DNA from: Chryseobacterium sp. 52
Lineage (GTDB): Bacteria > Bacteroidota > Bacteroidia > Flavobacteriales > Weeksellaceae
Assembly (NCBI RefSeq): GCF_002754245.1
Contig: NZ_PEEX01000001.1
Span: forward strand, 2,956,001-3,020,000
Direction of reading: 5' to 3'
DNA: 64,000 bases
Shown: piece after piece, positions 43,270-52,700 of the stretch
Layout of the letters: each line of letters opens with the position of its first letter
How positions within the stretch are numbered: the stretch's first letter is position 1
Program-made: the position numbers and the translations under genes
The notes under the pieces: generated by a model
Seen by the model: the letters and a program-made list of their open reading frames with translations, nothing else
The model's database searches: none
What the model was told of the DNA's origin: nothing

Positions 43270-43410
43270 GAGTAAGAAGTAAAAATGTATACTTAGATTT
43301 TACAACAAACTTAGTTGAGTGAAACGCTTTTGCGGACTAACATCAAGTTTATTAAAACGAAATCTTTGCATCTTCTGCGTTATTAAAAAAGTATTACTAA
43401 AACAGGCAAA
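43270..43410. repeat. Dispersed-repeat-like spacer
   Basis: The gap between the SPFH and ribbon-helix-helix genes contains GAAACGCTTTTGCGGACTAA and ATCTTTGCATCTTCTGCGTT. The latter resembles CTTGCGTCTTTGCGATTAA at 19082-19101. This is probably an intergenic repeat remnant; no coding or RNA evidence. Confidence 0.35.
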
Positions 43411-43419
43411 GAGAATAAA

Positions 43420-43617
43420 ATGAAATCGGAAAAAACTTCAAAATCCACCGAAAGCAAAGGCAAAAAGTCCTTCGTCATAAGGATCGATGAATCTACCTAC
43501 AAAATGGTGGAGAAGTGGGCGAATGACGAGTTCAGGAGTGTAAACGGACAGATTGAATATCTGCTGCATCAAAGCCTGGTCAATTCGGGGAGAAAAAAGA
43601 AAGACGAAGAAGGATAG
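43420..43617 (+). CDS. Arc-like ribbon-helix-helix protein
   Basis: A 65-residue DNA-binding protein. A Lys/Ser-rich tail precedes a beta strand (Lys-Ser-Phe-Val-Ile-Arg-Ile-Asp, about 16-23), helix A (Ser-Thr-Tyr-Lys-Met-Val-Glu-Lys-Trp-Ala) and helix B (Val-Asn-Gly-Gln-Ile-Glu-Tyr-Leu-Leu-His-Gln-Ser-Leu). The fold is that of Arc/MetJ repressors. No toxin gene is adjacent, so an antitoxin role is not supported. It likely acts with or regulates the SPFH gene, by neighbourhood only. Confidence 0.85.
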   Translation: MKSEKTSKSTESKGKKSFVIRIDESTYKMVEKWANDEFRSVNGQIEYLLHQSLVNSGRKKKDEEG

Positions 43618-43731
43618 CACATAAAAAGGGGAATGGTGAAATAGCACAAACTCAAAAATACTTACATGAGAACTTTGCAGATCTACCGCCTCAAAATAAA
43701 ACAATAACAATTCAAATAACCTTACTACAAT

Positions 43732-43762
43732 AAAAAAGCAGAGAAATTTTCTCTGCTTTTTT
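43732..43762. terminator. Bidirectional terminator
   Basis: A 13-14-bp stem of AAAAAAGCAGAGAA and its complement around a 3-nt loop, with A- and T-runs on each side. It separates the ribbon-helix-helix gene on plus from the small membrane protein on minus. Confidence 0.9.
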
Positions 43763-43780
43763 GTTGATGATATCAAGTAT

Positions 43781-43984
43781 TTATTCAAATATTTTGGAAA
43801 AGTAATTACTGATCACAGTCCAGAAATTTTTACCGAGAAAATAAATAAGGCTGGAAGTAATGATTCCTTTTACCGTAAAGAATATAATCCCACCTATCCC
43901 AAATTTTTTAACCAGGTTTTTCCATTTGGAGCCTTTCTTTTCTTCAATTGTGTGATTATCCTCTACCGGATTATTATTTTCCAT
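43781..43984 (-). CDS. Small single-TM protein of unknown function
   Basis: A 67-residue protein. A polar, acidic N-terminus (about 1-16) and a basic patch (Lys-Lys-Gly-Ser-Lys-Trp-Lys-Asn-Leu-Val-Lys-Lys) precede one or two hydrophobic stretches (about 28-50). I recognise no family. Support comes from its own frame with normal codon use, a terminator right after the stop, and a divergent gene upstream. Confidence 0.65.
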   Translation of the reverse strand: MENNNPVEDNHTIEEKKGSKWKNLVKKFGIGGIIFFTVKGIITSSLIYFLGKNFWTVISNYFSKIFE

Positions 43985-44065
43985 TCCTGAAATTCAAAAG
44001 ATTACCCTGCAAAGATAAGCATGTTTATAATTAGTCCAAATAAAAAGGATATTAAAAATTAAAAT

Positions 44066-44096
44066 TTTGAGGTTCGCATAATATTTCTATCTTTAG
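44066..44096 (+). promoter_or_regulatory. Promoter of the lysine-catabolism genes
   Basis: TTTG at 44066-44069, an 18-nt spacer and TATCTTTA (44088-44095) followed by G. The -7 box has one mismatch to TAnnTTTG. The start codon of the dehydrogenase is 23 nt further. Confidence 0.5.
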
Positions 44097-44118
44097 AGGA
44101 AACGAAAAGTAACATTTT

Positions 44119-45669
44119 ATGTCTAAAAAAGTAAAGGATTTCGGAATCGAAAAAACACTTAAAAACCTTGGTATTAAAGAAGAAAATAAGGGGACTTCAG
44201 TGGGCGGAAAATATTTTGCTTCGGGGAAAACAATAGAAAGTTTTTCTCCCGTAGATGGCAGACTAATCGCTAAAATAAAGACTTCCGGAGAAAGTGATTA
44301 TGACAAAGTAATTGAAGCGGCTCAGAAGGCGTTTCAGGAATTTAGATCCATTCCTGCTCCTAAGAGAGGTGAGTTCGTTAGGCAGTTAGGTCTGAAATTA
44401 AGAGAATATAAAGATGATCTTGGAAAACTTGTTTCTTATGAAATGGGTAAATCTCTTCAGGAAGGTCTTGGAGAGGTTCAGGAAATGATTGATATCTGTG
44501 ATTTTGCAGTAGGATTATCAAGACAGCTTCATGGCTATACCATGCATTCAGAGAGACCTGGTCACAGAATGTATGAGCAGTACCATTCGCTTGGTGTTGT
44601 GGGAATCATTACAGCTTTTAACTTCCCGGTTGCTGTGTGGGCTTGGAACACAGCTTTGGCATGGATCTGCGGAAACGTTACCATCTGGAAGCCATCAGAA
44701 AAAACACCATTATGCGCCATTGCATGTCAGAATATTATGGCTGAAGTAGTAAAGGAGAACAGTCTTCCTGAAGGTATTTCAAGCGTATTGGTTTCTGACC
44801 ATGAGATCGGGCAGAAATTAGTTGATGATAAAAGAGTATCTCTAATTTCTTTCACAGGTTCTACAAGAGTAGGAAGAATGGTTTCTTCTAAAGTAGCAGA
44901 AAGATTCGGGAAGTCTATCCTTGAATTAGGAGGTAATAACGCAATTATTATTTCTAAAGATGCAGATATAGATATGTCTATCATCGGAGCGGTTTTCGGA
45001 GCGGTAGGAACTGCAGGACAGAGATGTACCTCAACCAGAAGACTGATCATTCACGAAAGCGTATACAATGAAGTGAAGACGAGATTGGTAAAAGCTTATG
45101 GCCAGTTAAAAATTGGAAATCCATTAGACGAGAACAACCATGTAGGACCGCTTATTGACGTTGATGCAGTGAATCAATATGAAGAAGCTATCAAAAAGTG
45201 TAAAAAAGAAGGTGGAAAGTTTGTTGTTGAAGGTGGTGTTTTAAGTGGAAAAGAATATGAATCAGGATGCTATGTTAAGCCATGCATCGCAGAAGTTAAA
45301 AACTCTTACGAAATCGTTCAGCACGAAACTTTCGCGCCGATTTTGTATCTGATCAAATATAAAACATTGGAAGAAGCTATTGCTATTCAGAACGATGTTC
45401 CTCAGGGATTGTCATCTGCTATCATGACTCAGAACTTGAGAGAAGCAGAATTATTCCTTTCTCATGCAGGTTCAGACTGCGGTATTGCCAACGTAAACAT
45501 CGGAACTTCAGGTGCTGAAATCGGGGGTGCTTTCGGAGGTGAAAAAGAAACCGGAGGCGGAAGAGAATCTGGTTCAGATGTTTGGAAATACTACATGAGA
45601 AGACAAACCAATACCATAAATTATACAGCTCAACTTCCTTTAGCACAAGGAATTAAATTTGATTTGTAA
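44119..45669 (+). CDS. amaB: Aminoadipate-semialdehyde / piperideine-6-carboxylate dehydrogenase
   Basis: An ALDH7-type enzyme of 516 residues that would oxidise L-2-aminoadipate 6-semialdehyde (in equilibrium with piperideine-6-carboxylate) to 2-aminoadipate. Key residues are Glu269 in Leu-Glu-Leu-Gly-Gly-Asn-Asn-Ala and the nucleophile Cys303 in Gly-Thr-Ala-Gly-Gln-Arg-Cys-Thr-Ser-Thr-Arg-Arg; the Asn-Asn and Arg-Arg neighbours are typical of antiquitin. The next gene makes its substrate, which strongly supports the assignment. The symbol is by analogy with Pseudomonas. Confidence 0.92.
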   Translation: MSKKVKDFGIEKTLKNLGIKEENKGTSVGGKYFASGKTIESFSPVDGRLIAKIKTSGESDYDKVIEAAQKAFQEFRSIPAPKRGEFVRQLGLKLREYKDDLGKLVSYEMGKSLQEGLGEVQEMIDICDFAVGLSRQLHGYTMHSERPGHRMYEQYHSLGVVGIITAFNFPVAVWAWNTALAWICGNVTIWKPSEKTPLCAIACQNIMAEVVKENSLPEGISSVLVSDHEIGQKLVDDKRVSLISFTGSTRVGRMVSSKVAERFGKSILELGGNNAIIISKDADIDMSIIGAVFGAVGTAGQRCTSTRRLIIHESVYNEVKTRLVKAYGQLKIGNPLDENNHVGPLIDVDAVNQYEEAIKKCKKEGGKFVVEGGVLSGKEYESGCYVKPCIAEVKNSYEIVQHETFAPILYLIKYKTLEEAIAIQNDVPQGLSSAIMTQNLREAELFLSHAGSDCGIANVNIGTSGAEIGGAFGGEKETGGGRESGSDVWKYYMRRQTNTINYTAQLPLAQGIKFDL

Positions 45670-45767
45670 GAATTTAAACGAAGTCATTAGACTAAAAAAA
45701 AAACTTAATAACCTGAATGTTTAAGCCTTTTAATCATTCAATTATTAGATCACACAACTATTTTATT

Positions 45768-47093
45768 ATGGAACAAACAATTGATATAAAAGCAAATAAA
45801 GTAAAAGAAACAATAGGAAGACACGTTTTGGCAGACGGCTTTGATTTTGTGATGGATATTGAAAGATCCCACGGTTCATGGCTATATGACAAGCTTACAG
45901 ACAGAGAATATCTGGATATGTTCTCTATGTTTGCCTCAGCTTCTGTAGGGTACAACCACCCTTATCTTGTAGAAAGATCAGAATGGCTGGGAAGAATGGC
46001 AGTTAACAAGCCAACTTTAGCAGACGTGTATTCAGAGGAATACGCCCATTTTCTGGAAGTTTTTGAAAGAGTGGTTATTCCTGAAGAATTGCAGTATGCT
46101 TTCTTTATTGAAGGTGGAAGTTTAGGGGTAGAAAATGCAATGAAGGCGTGCTTCGACTGGAAAACGCGTAAAAATTTTGAAAAAGGACTTCAAACGGAAG
46201 CCGGAATCTGTATCCATTTCAGACAGGCATTCCACGGAAGAAGTGGCTATACATTAAGCTTAACCAATACCTCTGACCCAAGAAAATATCAGTATTTCCC
46301 ATTATTCGACTGGCCAAGAATCTTAAACCCTAAATTATCTTTCCCGATTACGGAAGAAAATTTAGAAGAGACCATCAAAAATGAAAGATTGGCTCTTCTT
46401 CAGATTGAGGAAGCCATCCTGATGAACCCGAATAAAGTAGCATGTATCATCATCGAGCCTATCCAGGCAGAAGGTGGTGACAATCACTTTAGAGATGAGT
46501 TCTTATTAGGTTTGAGAAAATTGTGTGACCAGAACGAAATCCTGTTGATCTTTGATGAAGTTCAGACAGGGATCGCAATCACAGGAAAAATGTGGGCATT
46601 CCAGCATTTTACGGCTAAACCGGATATTATTTCTTTCGGTAAAAAAGCGCAGGTTTGTGGTGTTTTAGCAAATAAAGAAAAATTTGATGAGATCCCGAAT
46701 AACGTTTTCAAAGAGAGTTCAAGAATCAATTCTACTTTCGGAGGAAACTTTATCGATATGCTTCGTTTCCAATTGGTGATGGAAGTGATCGAAAAAGAAA
46801 ACCTGGTAGAAAATGCAAAAGTGGTTGGTGAATATCTTTTGGAAAGATTAGAAGAACTGGCTCAAAAATATCCTGAGAAAATTTCAAATGCAAGAGGAAG
46901 AGGGCTTATGTGTGCCGTAGATCTTCCGTCAGCAGAGGATAGAAATCATTTAATGAACGAGCTTTTCAAAGACGGATTGATCATTCTTCCGTGTGGAGAT
47001 CAGTCACTTCGTTTCAGACCGCATCTGAATGTTACGCAGGAAGAAATTCAATTGGCTTTAGATAAAATCGAGAGCAATCTTAACAAAATTTAA
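45768..47093 (+). CDS. lat: L-lysine 6-aminotransferase
   Basis: A PLP-dependent class III aminotransferase of 441 residues that moves the epsilon-amino group of lysine to 2-oxoglutarate, giving aminoadipate semialdehyde. The PLP lysine lies in Ser-Phe-Gly-Lys-Lys-Ala-Gln-Val-Cys-Gly (Lys292/293). The PLP-ring Asp is Asp263 in Ile-Phe-Asp-Glu-Val-Gln-Thr-Gly. The Lys-Lys-Ala-Gln-Val-Cys sequence resembles lysine 6-aminotransferases rather than ornithine enzymes. The start at 45768 (Met-Glu-Gln-Thr-Ile-Asp) is favoured; an upstream ATG adds low-complexity sequence. It follows the dehydrogenase by 98 nt. Confidence 0.93.
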   Translation: MEQTIDIKANKVKETIGRHVLADGFDFVMDIERSHGSWLYDKLTDREYLDMFSMFASASVGYNHPYLVERSEWLGRMAVNKPTLADVYSEEYAHFLEVFERVVIPEELQYAFFIEGGSLGVENAMKACFDWKTRKNFEKGLQTEAGICIHFRQAFHGRSGYTLSLTNTSDPRKYQYFPLFDWPRILNPKLSFPITEENLEETIKNERLALLQIEEAILMNPNKVACIIIEPIQAEGGDNHFRDEFLLGLRKLCDQNEILLIFDEVQTGIAITGKMWAFQHFTAKPDIISFGKKAQVCGVLANKEKFDEIPNNVFKESSRINSTFGGNFIDMLRFQLVMEVIEKENLVENAKVVGEYLLERLEELAQKYPEKISNARGRGLMCAVDLPSAEDRNHLMNELFKDGLIILPCGDQSLRFRPHLNVTQEEIQLALDKIESNLNKI

Positions 47094-47155
47094 AACCAAA
47101 GATTTGTAATTTTAAAAAAAACATTGTACATTTAGATACTCAAACGATATAGAAT

Positions 47156-47386
47156 ATGGAAAGAAGTACGAGAGTATCGGTTTTTGAAAGTGATAAACCT
47201 TCAGAAATCCAGTTAATAAAGTCTAAATTGGATGATGCCCAAATTACAAACAGCGTCGAAAACAGTTACCTTACATTCACGACTACGCCTACAGCAACGT
47301 CACTAAAAGTTATGGTAAAGTTGGAAGACGAGAAGAATGCATTTCAGGTTATAGATGCTTATCTTCAACAAAATGAAAATCAATAA
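47156..47386 (+). CDS. DUF2007-domain protein
   Basis: A 76-residue cytoplasmic protein with the DUF2007 pattern: a beta strand (Arg-Val-Ser-Val-Phe-Glu-Ser), a helix (Pro-Ser-Glu-Ile-Gln-Leu-Ile-Lys-Ser-Lys-Leu-Asp), and C-terminal Leu-Lys-Val-Met-Val-Lys then Asp-Ala-Tyr-Leu. It is a ferredoxin-like small domain, proposed to be a signal or ligand-binding module; function unknown. It may be cotranscribed with lat (62 nt apart) and ends at a strong terminator. Confidence 0.85.
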   Translation: MERSTRVSVFESDKPSEIQLIKSKLDDAQITNSVENSYLTFTTTPTATSLKVMVKLEDEKNAFQVIDAYLQQNENQ

Positions 47387-47419
47387 AACAATTTCATAAT
47401 TTTAAATTTTACTACTTCG

Positions 47420-47456
47420 AACCGAAAATTAATTTTAATTAATTTTCGGTTTTTTG
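47420..47456 (+). terminator. Terminator after the lysine-catabolism group
   Basis: Two perfect 15-nt complementary arms (AACCGAAAATTAATT and complement) around a 2-nt centre, followed by a T-run. Confidence 0.88.
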
Positions 47457-47504
47457 ATTCAAATAATCAGTATTGACCATTAAAAGATTTAAATTCAAAC
47501 AATA

Positions 47505-48017
47505 ATGAATCCAGAAATTAAACTAAGAAAAGCAGAGATTAATGACAGAGATGTGATTTGGGGAATTATTCAGCAATCCATTGAAAGAAGAAAACAGGAT
47601 GGAAGTACCCAATGGCAGGATGGTTATCCCAACTTAGGAACCGTAGAAAGTGACATTGCAAAAAGTTTCGGATATGTGCTTACAGTAGAGGGAGAAATTG
47701 CAGTATATGCAGCTTTGATATTAAATGACGAACCTGCTTACAGTACAATTGAAGGTGCCTGGCTGAGTGACGGAGAATTTGTGGTTGTCCACAGAGTGGC
47801 AGTAGAAGGTAAATTTGCAGGGCAGGGAATGGTGAAAAAATTATTTGATCATATTGAAGATTTTACAAAATCCCATGGTATTCAAAGTGTTAAAGTAGAT
47901 ACAAACTATGATAATGTAGCCATGCTGAAGATCCTTGAAAGCAAAGGATATTCATATTGTGGCGAAGTTCTGCTGGCAGGCGGAATGAGGAAAGCTTATG
48001 AGAAGATTATAATTTAA
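47505..48017 (+). CDS. GNAT-family acetyltransferase
   Basis: A 170-residue N-acetyltransferase. Acetyl-CoA binding is indicated by Val-His-Arg-Val-Ala-Val (about 90-95) followed by Lys-Phe-Ala-Gly-Gln-Gly-Met-Val-Lys-Lys-Leu, close to the Arg/Gln-x-x-Gly-x-Gly/Ala motif. Val-Asp-Thr-Asn-Tyr-Asp-Asn-Val-Ala-Met-Leu and Gly-Tyr-Ser-Tyr-Cys-Gly near the end fit the later motifs. Substrate unknown. It stands alone between a terminator and the efflux operon. Confidence 0.88.
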   Translation: MNPEIKLRKAEINDRDVIWGIIQQSIERRKQDGSTQWQDGYPNLGTVESDIAKSFGYVLTVEGEIAVYAALILNDEPAYSTIEGAWLSDGEFVVVHRVAVEGKFAGQGMVKKLFDHIEDFTKSHGIQSVKVDTNYDNVAMLKILESKGYSYCGEVLLAGGMRKAYEKIII

Positions 48018-48081
48018 GCGAAAAGTTAAATCAACTTTCATTGAATTTTTAAAAGAGACTGTATTTATAAACTCTATCGTG

Positions 48082-48117
48082 TTTGTTCGTTTAGTTCTGA
48101 ACTAATTTATAATTTTG
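48082..48117 (+). promoter_or_regulatory. Efflux-operon promoter with palindromic operator
   Basis: TTTG at 48082-48085 and the -7 box TAATTTTG at 48110-48117 are 24 nt apart, slightly long. Between them lies TTAGTTCTGAACTAA (48091-48105), a perfect 7+1+7 inverted repeat. It is the likely operator of the GbsR/MarR-type repressor that is the first gene of the operon. Confidence 0.65.
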
Positions 48118-48134
48118 TCAAAAATTTTTATATT

Positions 48135-48590
48135 ATGCACCAAAGTATAGAAATTGATGAAAAAATTTTTCAAGATGCCGTAAAATTTTATGGCACCGTT
48201 TTCAATTTACCACCTTTAGCTTCAAAAATTTACTCCTACCTTCTTTTCGATTATGAGAAAGTAGGAATCACTTTTGACGAATTTGTCGAAGTACTCTCTG
48301 CGAGTAAAAGCTCAGTTTCTACCAGTATTTCTTTACTGCTGAATGCACAGCTGATCATCGACCACAATAAAATGGATGAACGAAAACGATATTTTTTCAT
48401 CAATGATGAGTACAAGAAGATAAGATTTGAGAAAATAGTTCAAAAAATGGAGGATGAACTCAAACTGCTGGATGACCTAAACAACTTTAAAAAGAATCAC
48501 GATAATGAATACAACGAGCGAATAGAAGCTTACAAAGCTCTCTTACATAAAAACATAGAAAATATTCAGGAATCTCTTAATAAACTTTAA
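48135..48590 (+). CDS. GbsR/MarR-type regulator of the RND pump
   Basis: A 151-residue winged-helix protein. Residues 25-88 hold the helix-turn-helix (Ile-Thr-Phe-Asp-Glu-Phe-Val-Glu-Val-Leu-Ser-Ala-Ser-Lys-Ser-Ser-Val-Ser, about 45-62) and the wing (Lys-Arg-Tyr-Phe-Phe). A long C-terminal helix probably mediates dimerisation. This matches the GbsR subgroup of MarR. The pump adaptor starts 1 nt after its stop codon, so it almost surely controls the pump. The inducer would be a pump substrate, by inference. Confidence 0.9.
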   Translation: MHQSIEIDEKIFQDAVKFYGTVFNLPPLASKIYSYLLFDYEKVGITFDEFVEVLSASKSSVSTSISLLLNAQLIIDHNKMDERKRYFFINDEYKKIRFEKIVQKMEDELKLLDDLNNFKKNHDNEYNERIEAYKALLHKNIENIQESLNKL

Positions 48591-48591
48591 A

Positions 48592-49776
48592 ATGAATAAT
48601 AAGCTAGTTATACTTTCTATTGCAGCGTTTTCACTGACAGCCTGCAAAAAAGAAGCTCCAAAACAGGATGGTGCAAAACCTTATCCTGTAGTTTCTGTGG
48701 AGTCAAAGAATATAGTGGGCTATCAGACCTTTCCGGCTACCATACAAGGAAGGGTTAACAATGATGTCCGCGCAAAAATACAGGGATATATTACGCAGGT
48801 ATTGGTAGATGAAGGGCAATATGTTACCAAAGGACAGCCTTTGTTTCGCCTTGAAACCAATATCTTAACCGAAAATGCAGCAGCTTCCAAAGCAGGAATC
48901 GGTGCAGCAGAATCCACCATTGCAGCAGCTCAGGCTTCTGTAAATGCAGCACAGGTTGAAGTTAATAAACTGAAACCTCTTGTTCAGAAGAATATCATCA
49001 GCAATGTACAGCTTCAGACCGCTCAGGCTAATTTAGCCCAGGCTCAGGCACAGCTGCAGCAGGCAAATGCAGCAAAAAAACAGGCTGTAGCCAATTATAA
49101 AGGAGTAGAAGCCAATATCGAATATTCTATTATTCGTGCTCCTATTTCCGGAGTGATCGGAAGACTTCCCCTGAAAGTAGGAAGTTTAGTGGGACCAACT
49201 GATCAGACCGCATTAACCACGATTTCTGATACTTCTGAGATCTTTGCCTATTTTTCAATGAATGAGAAAGATTATTTTGACTTCCTTGAAAAATCTCCGG
49301 GTTCATCTATGCCTGATAAAATTAAGAACCTTCCTATGGTAGAACTTCAGTTAGCCAACGGAAGTCTTTATTCTGAAAAAGGAAGAATAGAAGCCATTAC
49401 AGGACAGATTGATCCTACAACAGGGACCATACAGTTCAGAGTAGCCTTTACCAATGCACAAAAATTATTGAGCAACGGAAACAGTGGAACCATCAGATTC
49501 CCGCAGCAATATGACAATGTATTGGTTGTTCCTGAAAGCGCAACGTACGAGCAGCAGGGGATTGTATACGTCTATAAAGTTGAAAAAGACACGGCTAAAA
49601 ACGTTGTAGTTAATGTGGTAGACAGAATAGACAATCTGGCTATTATAAAATCAGGGGTAAACAAAGGAGAAATTATCGTGGCAGCAGGTATCGGAGGTCT
49701 GAAACCGGGAACTGCCATCATCAAGAAACCTGTAAAAATGGATAGCCTTGTTCAATCAATAAAACCGAAATTCTAA
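48592..49776 (+). CDS. RND efflux periplasmic adaptor lipoprotein
   Basis: A membrane-fusion protein of the AcrA/MexA type, 394 residues, joining the inner-membrane pump to the outer-membrane channel. The lipobox Ser-Leu-Thr-Ala-Cys gives lipidated Cys18. The lipoyl half-domains (Tyr-Ile-Thr-Gln-Val-Leu-Val-Asp-Glu-Gly-Gln-Tyr-Val, about 66-78, and Ile-Arg-Ala-Pro-Ile-Ser-Gly-Val-Ile-Gly-Arg) flank an Ala/Gln-rich coiled-coil hairpin (about 100-175). Beta-barrel and membrane-proximal domains follow. The next gene starts 1 nt after its stop. Confidence 0.95.
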   Translation: MNNKLVILSIAAFSLTACKKEAPKQDGAKPYPVVSVESKNIVGYQTFPATIQGRVNNDVRAKIQGYITQVLVDEGQYVTKGQPLFRLETNILTENAAASKAGIGAAESTIAAAQASVNAAQVEVNKLKPLVQKNIISNVQLQTAQANLAQAQAQLQQANAAKKQAVANYKGVEANIEYSIIRAPISGVIGRLPLKVGSLVGPTDQTALTTISDTSEIFAYFSMNEKDYFDFLEKSPGSSMPDKIKNLPMVELQLANGSLYSEKGRIEAITGQIDPTTGTIQFRVAFTNAQKLLSNGNSGTIRFPQQYDNVLVVPESATYEQQGIVYVYKVEKDTAKNVVVNVVDRIDNLAIIKSGVNKGEIIVAAGIGGLKPGTAIIKKPVKMDSLVQSIKPKF

Positions 49777-49777
49777 A

Positions 49778-52700
49778 ATGATTAAAAATTTTATAAACCG
49801 ACCGGTTTTATCCACCGTAATATCAATTTTGATTGTTATTCTCGGTGTATTGGGATTGATCTCGCTGCCGGTCACACAGTATCCTGACATTGCACCTCCT
49901 ACGGTGAGTGTTTCCGCCAACTATACGGGAGCCAATGCGGAGACTGTCATGAAAAGTGTAGTGGTACCTTTGGAAGAACAGATCAACGGGGTAGAAGGGA
50001 TGGACTACATCACTTCCAGCGCCGGGAACGATGGTTCTGCTCAAATTCAGGTATTCTTTAAACAGGGAATAGATCCGGATATTGCTGCGGTAAACGTACA
50101 GAACCGTGTGGCAAGAGCGACACCGCTTCTTCCTTCCGAAGTAACCCGTTCAGGAGTGGTTACACAGAAGCAGCAGACGAGTGCACTGATGTATATGTCT
50201 TTCTATTCCGAAAATAAGGATCTGGATGACGTCTATCTTCAGAACTTTTTGAATATCAATATTATTCCTAATATTAAAAGGATTAATGGTGTAGGGGATG
50301 CTACTGTTTTCGGGGGTAAAAACTACTCGATGAGAATCTGGCTGGATCCTGCGAAAATGGCCGCTTATAGTGTAACTCCTACAGACGTTACCAACGCCAT
50401 CAATGAGCAGAGTAGAGAAGCGGCAGCAGGTTCTATCGGACAAAACAGCGGAAGTTCTTTTGAATATATCATCAAATATGTCGGTAAATTCAACGATAAA
50501 GAGCAATACGATAATATCATCATTAAATCTCTTGGAAGCGGACAGAACCTAATGTTGAAAGATGTTGCTAAAGTAGAATTGGCAGGACAGTCTTACACAG
50601 GAATTGGAGAGAACGGAAACAACCCGTCTATCAGTATGGGGCTCTTCCAGACTCCGGGATCCAACGCTCAGGAGATCATTAAAAATATTAAGACCTATCT
50701 GAAATCAGCAGAAGGAAGCTTTCCTAAAGGAATTAAATATACATTCAACTTTGACACCAACGAATTCCTTGAAGCCTCTATTGAAAAGGTAGTACATACC
50801 CTGATTGAAGCCTTTATTCTGGTATTTATCGTTGTATATATTTTCCTTCAGGACTTCAGATCTACCCTGATCCCGGCCATTGCGGTTCCGGTATCTATTG
50901 TGGGAGCATTCTTCTTCCTGAATCTATTTGGATATTCCTTGAACCTGTTAACTTTATTTGCACTGGTACTGGCGATTGGTATTGTGGTGGATGACGCCAT
51001 TGTCGTCGTCGAGGCCGTCCATGCGAAGATGGAACACGGTATTTCGGATGCTAAAAAAGCGACGGTAGAAGCAATGGACGAGATCACGGGAGCAATTATC
51101 TCTATTACTCTGGTAATGGCAGCAGTATTTGTACCGGTAACTTTTATTACAGGGCCTACCGGAGTATTTTACCAACAGTTTGGTATTACCCTGATTGTGG
51201 CCATCATCATTTCTGCAGTTAACGCCTTGACTTTAAGTCCGGTTTTATGTTCGTTATTCTTAAAACCTCACTCAGAAAATCATAAAGAATACAAAAACCT
51301 GAATTTCCTTCAGAAGTTTTTCTATAAATTTAATATTGCTTTTAAAACAGCGACTGAACGTTACGGAAGAGGCTTTGTATTCCTGTTGAGACACAAGTGG
51401 GTAACCTTGATTATATTTGCCGTTACCGGTGGTATTTTATACTGGGCAAGTGGTAGTATGAAGAAAGGTTTCGTACCTACTGAAGACAGAGGGATTATCT
51501 TTACAGACGTTCAGCTGCCTCCGGGAGCTTCTATGGAAAGAACATACAATGCTTTGAAAACACTTCAGGCTAAAGCTTTAAAAGTTCCAGGGGTACAAAA
51601 CGTAACGATTTCTACGGGGAGAGGATTCTTATCCGGAAACGGAAGTAACAATGGTCTTGCCTTCGTTAAATTAAAACCATTTGACGAAAGGAAAAAAGAC
51701 GGTCAGACCTCTGAAGATATCACCAAAAAATTATTTGGAATTGTAGGATCTGTTCCTGATGCCAAAGTTGTATTCTTCCAGCCGCCAAGTGTCCCTGGTT
51801 TTGGGAACAGTGCCGGTTTTGAAATGGTACTTTTGGACAAATCAGGAGGAGAATATGCAGACCTGGATAATAAGACCAATGAATTCATTGGAAAACTGAT
51901 GCAGAGACCTGAAATTGAATTTGCCCAGACTTCCTTTAATACAAAATATCCTCAGTACGAAATGCAGATCAATGTACCGTTGACCAAACAATTGGGAGTT
52001 TCTGTAAGTGATATCTTAGCAACAATGCAGGGATATATCGGAGGTATTTATACCGCTGACTTTACCAAGTACGGGAAACAGTTCAGGGTAATGGTTCAGG
52101 CCCTTCCTGAAAACAGAAAAAATATCGAGAACCTTAATGAATTATATATAAAAACAGGTTCAGGTGTTATGTCTCCAATCTCTCAGTTTGTAACACTGAA
52201 AAAAGCATACGGACCTCAGTCTGTAAGCCGTTATAATCTATTTACTTCGGTGAAGATTACAGGAGCCAACGCAACAGGATTCAGTTCCGGAGATGCTATT
52301 ACAGCAGTACAGCAGGTGGCTAAGGAAACTTTAAATCAAAACTATGATGTAGAGTTTACAGGGTTAACAAGAGAGGAATTGAATTCCGGATCACAAACAC
52401 TTCTGATTTTTGGATTAAGTTTGATCTTCGTTTACTTTATCCTTTCTGCTCAGTATGAAAGTTATATCCTTCCGCTGATCGTTATTATTTCTCTTCCTCT
52501 TGGGGTAATGGGAGCTTATTTCGGACAGAAAATCATGGGCTTGGAAAATAACATTTATTTCCAGATTGCCCTGATCATGCTCGTGGGGTTACTAGCGAAA
52601 AACGCGATTCTTATTGTAGAATTTGCAGTCCAGAGAAGGCATCATGGTGAAACAATTGTCATGTCTGCCATCAATGCGGCTAAAGCGAGAGTAAGACCGA

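Noticed and set aside
43420..43617. Ribbon-helix-helix gene as an antitoxin
   Set aside because: No toxin-sized gene lies next to it in the same direction; the neighbour at 43781 is on the other strand behind a terminator.
45670..45767. Lysine riboswitch in the lysine-catabolism operon
   Set aside because: The gaps before 44119 and 45768 are too short and lack lysine-riboswitch features.
48022..48045. Weak hairpin AAAGTT / AACTTT after the GNAT gene
   Set aside because: Short A/T-only stem without a proper T-run.
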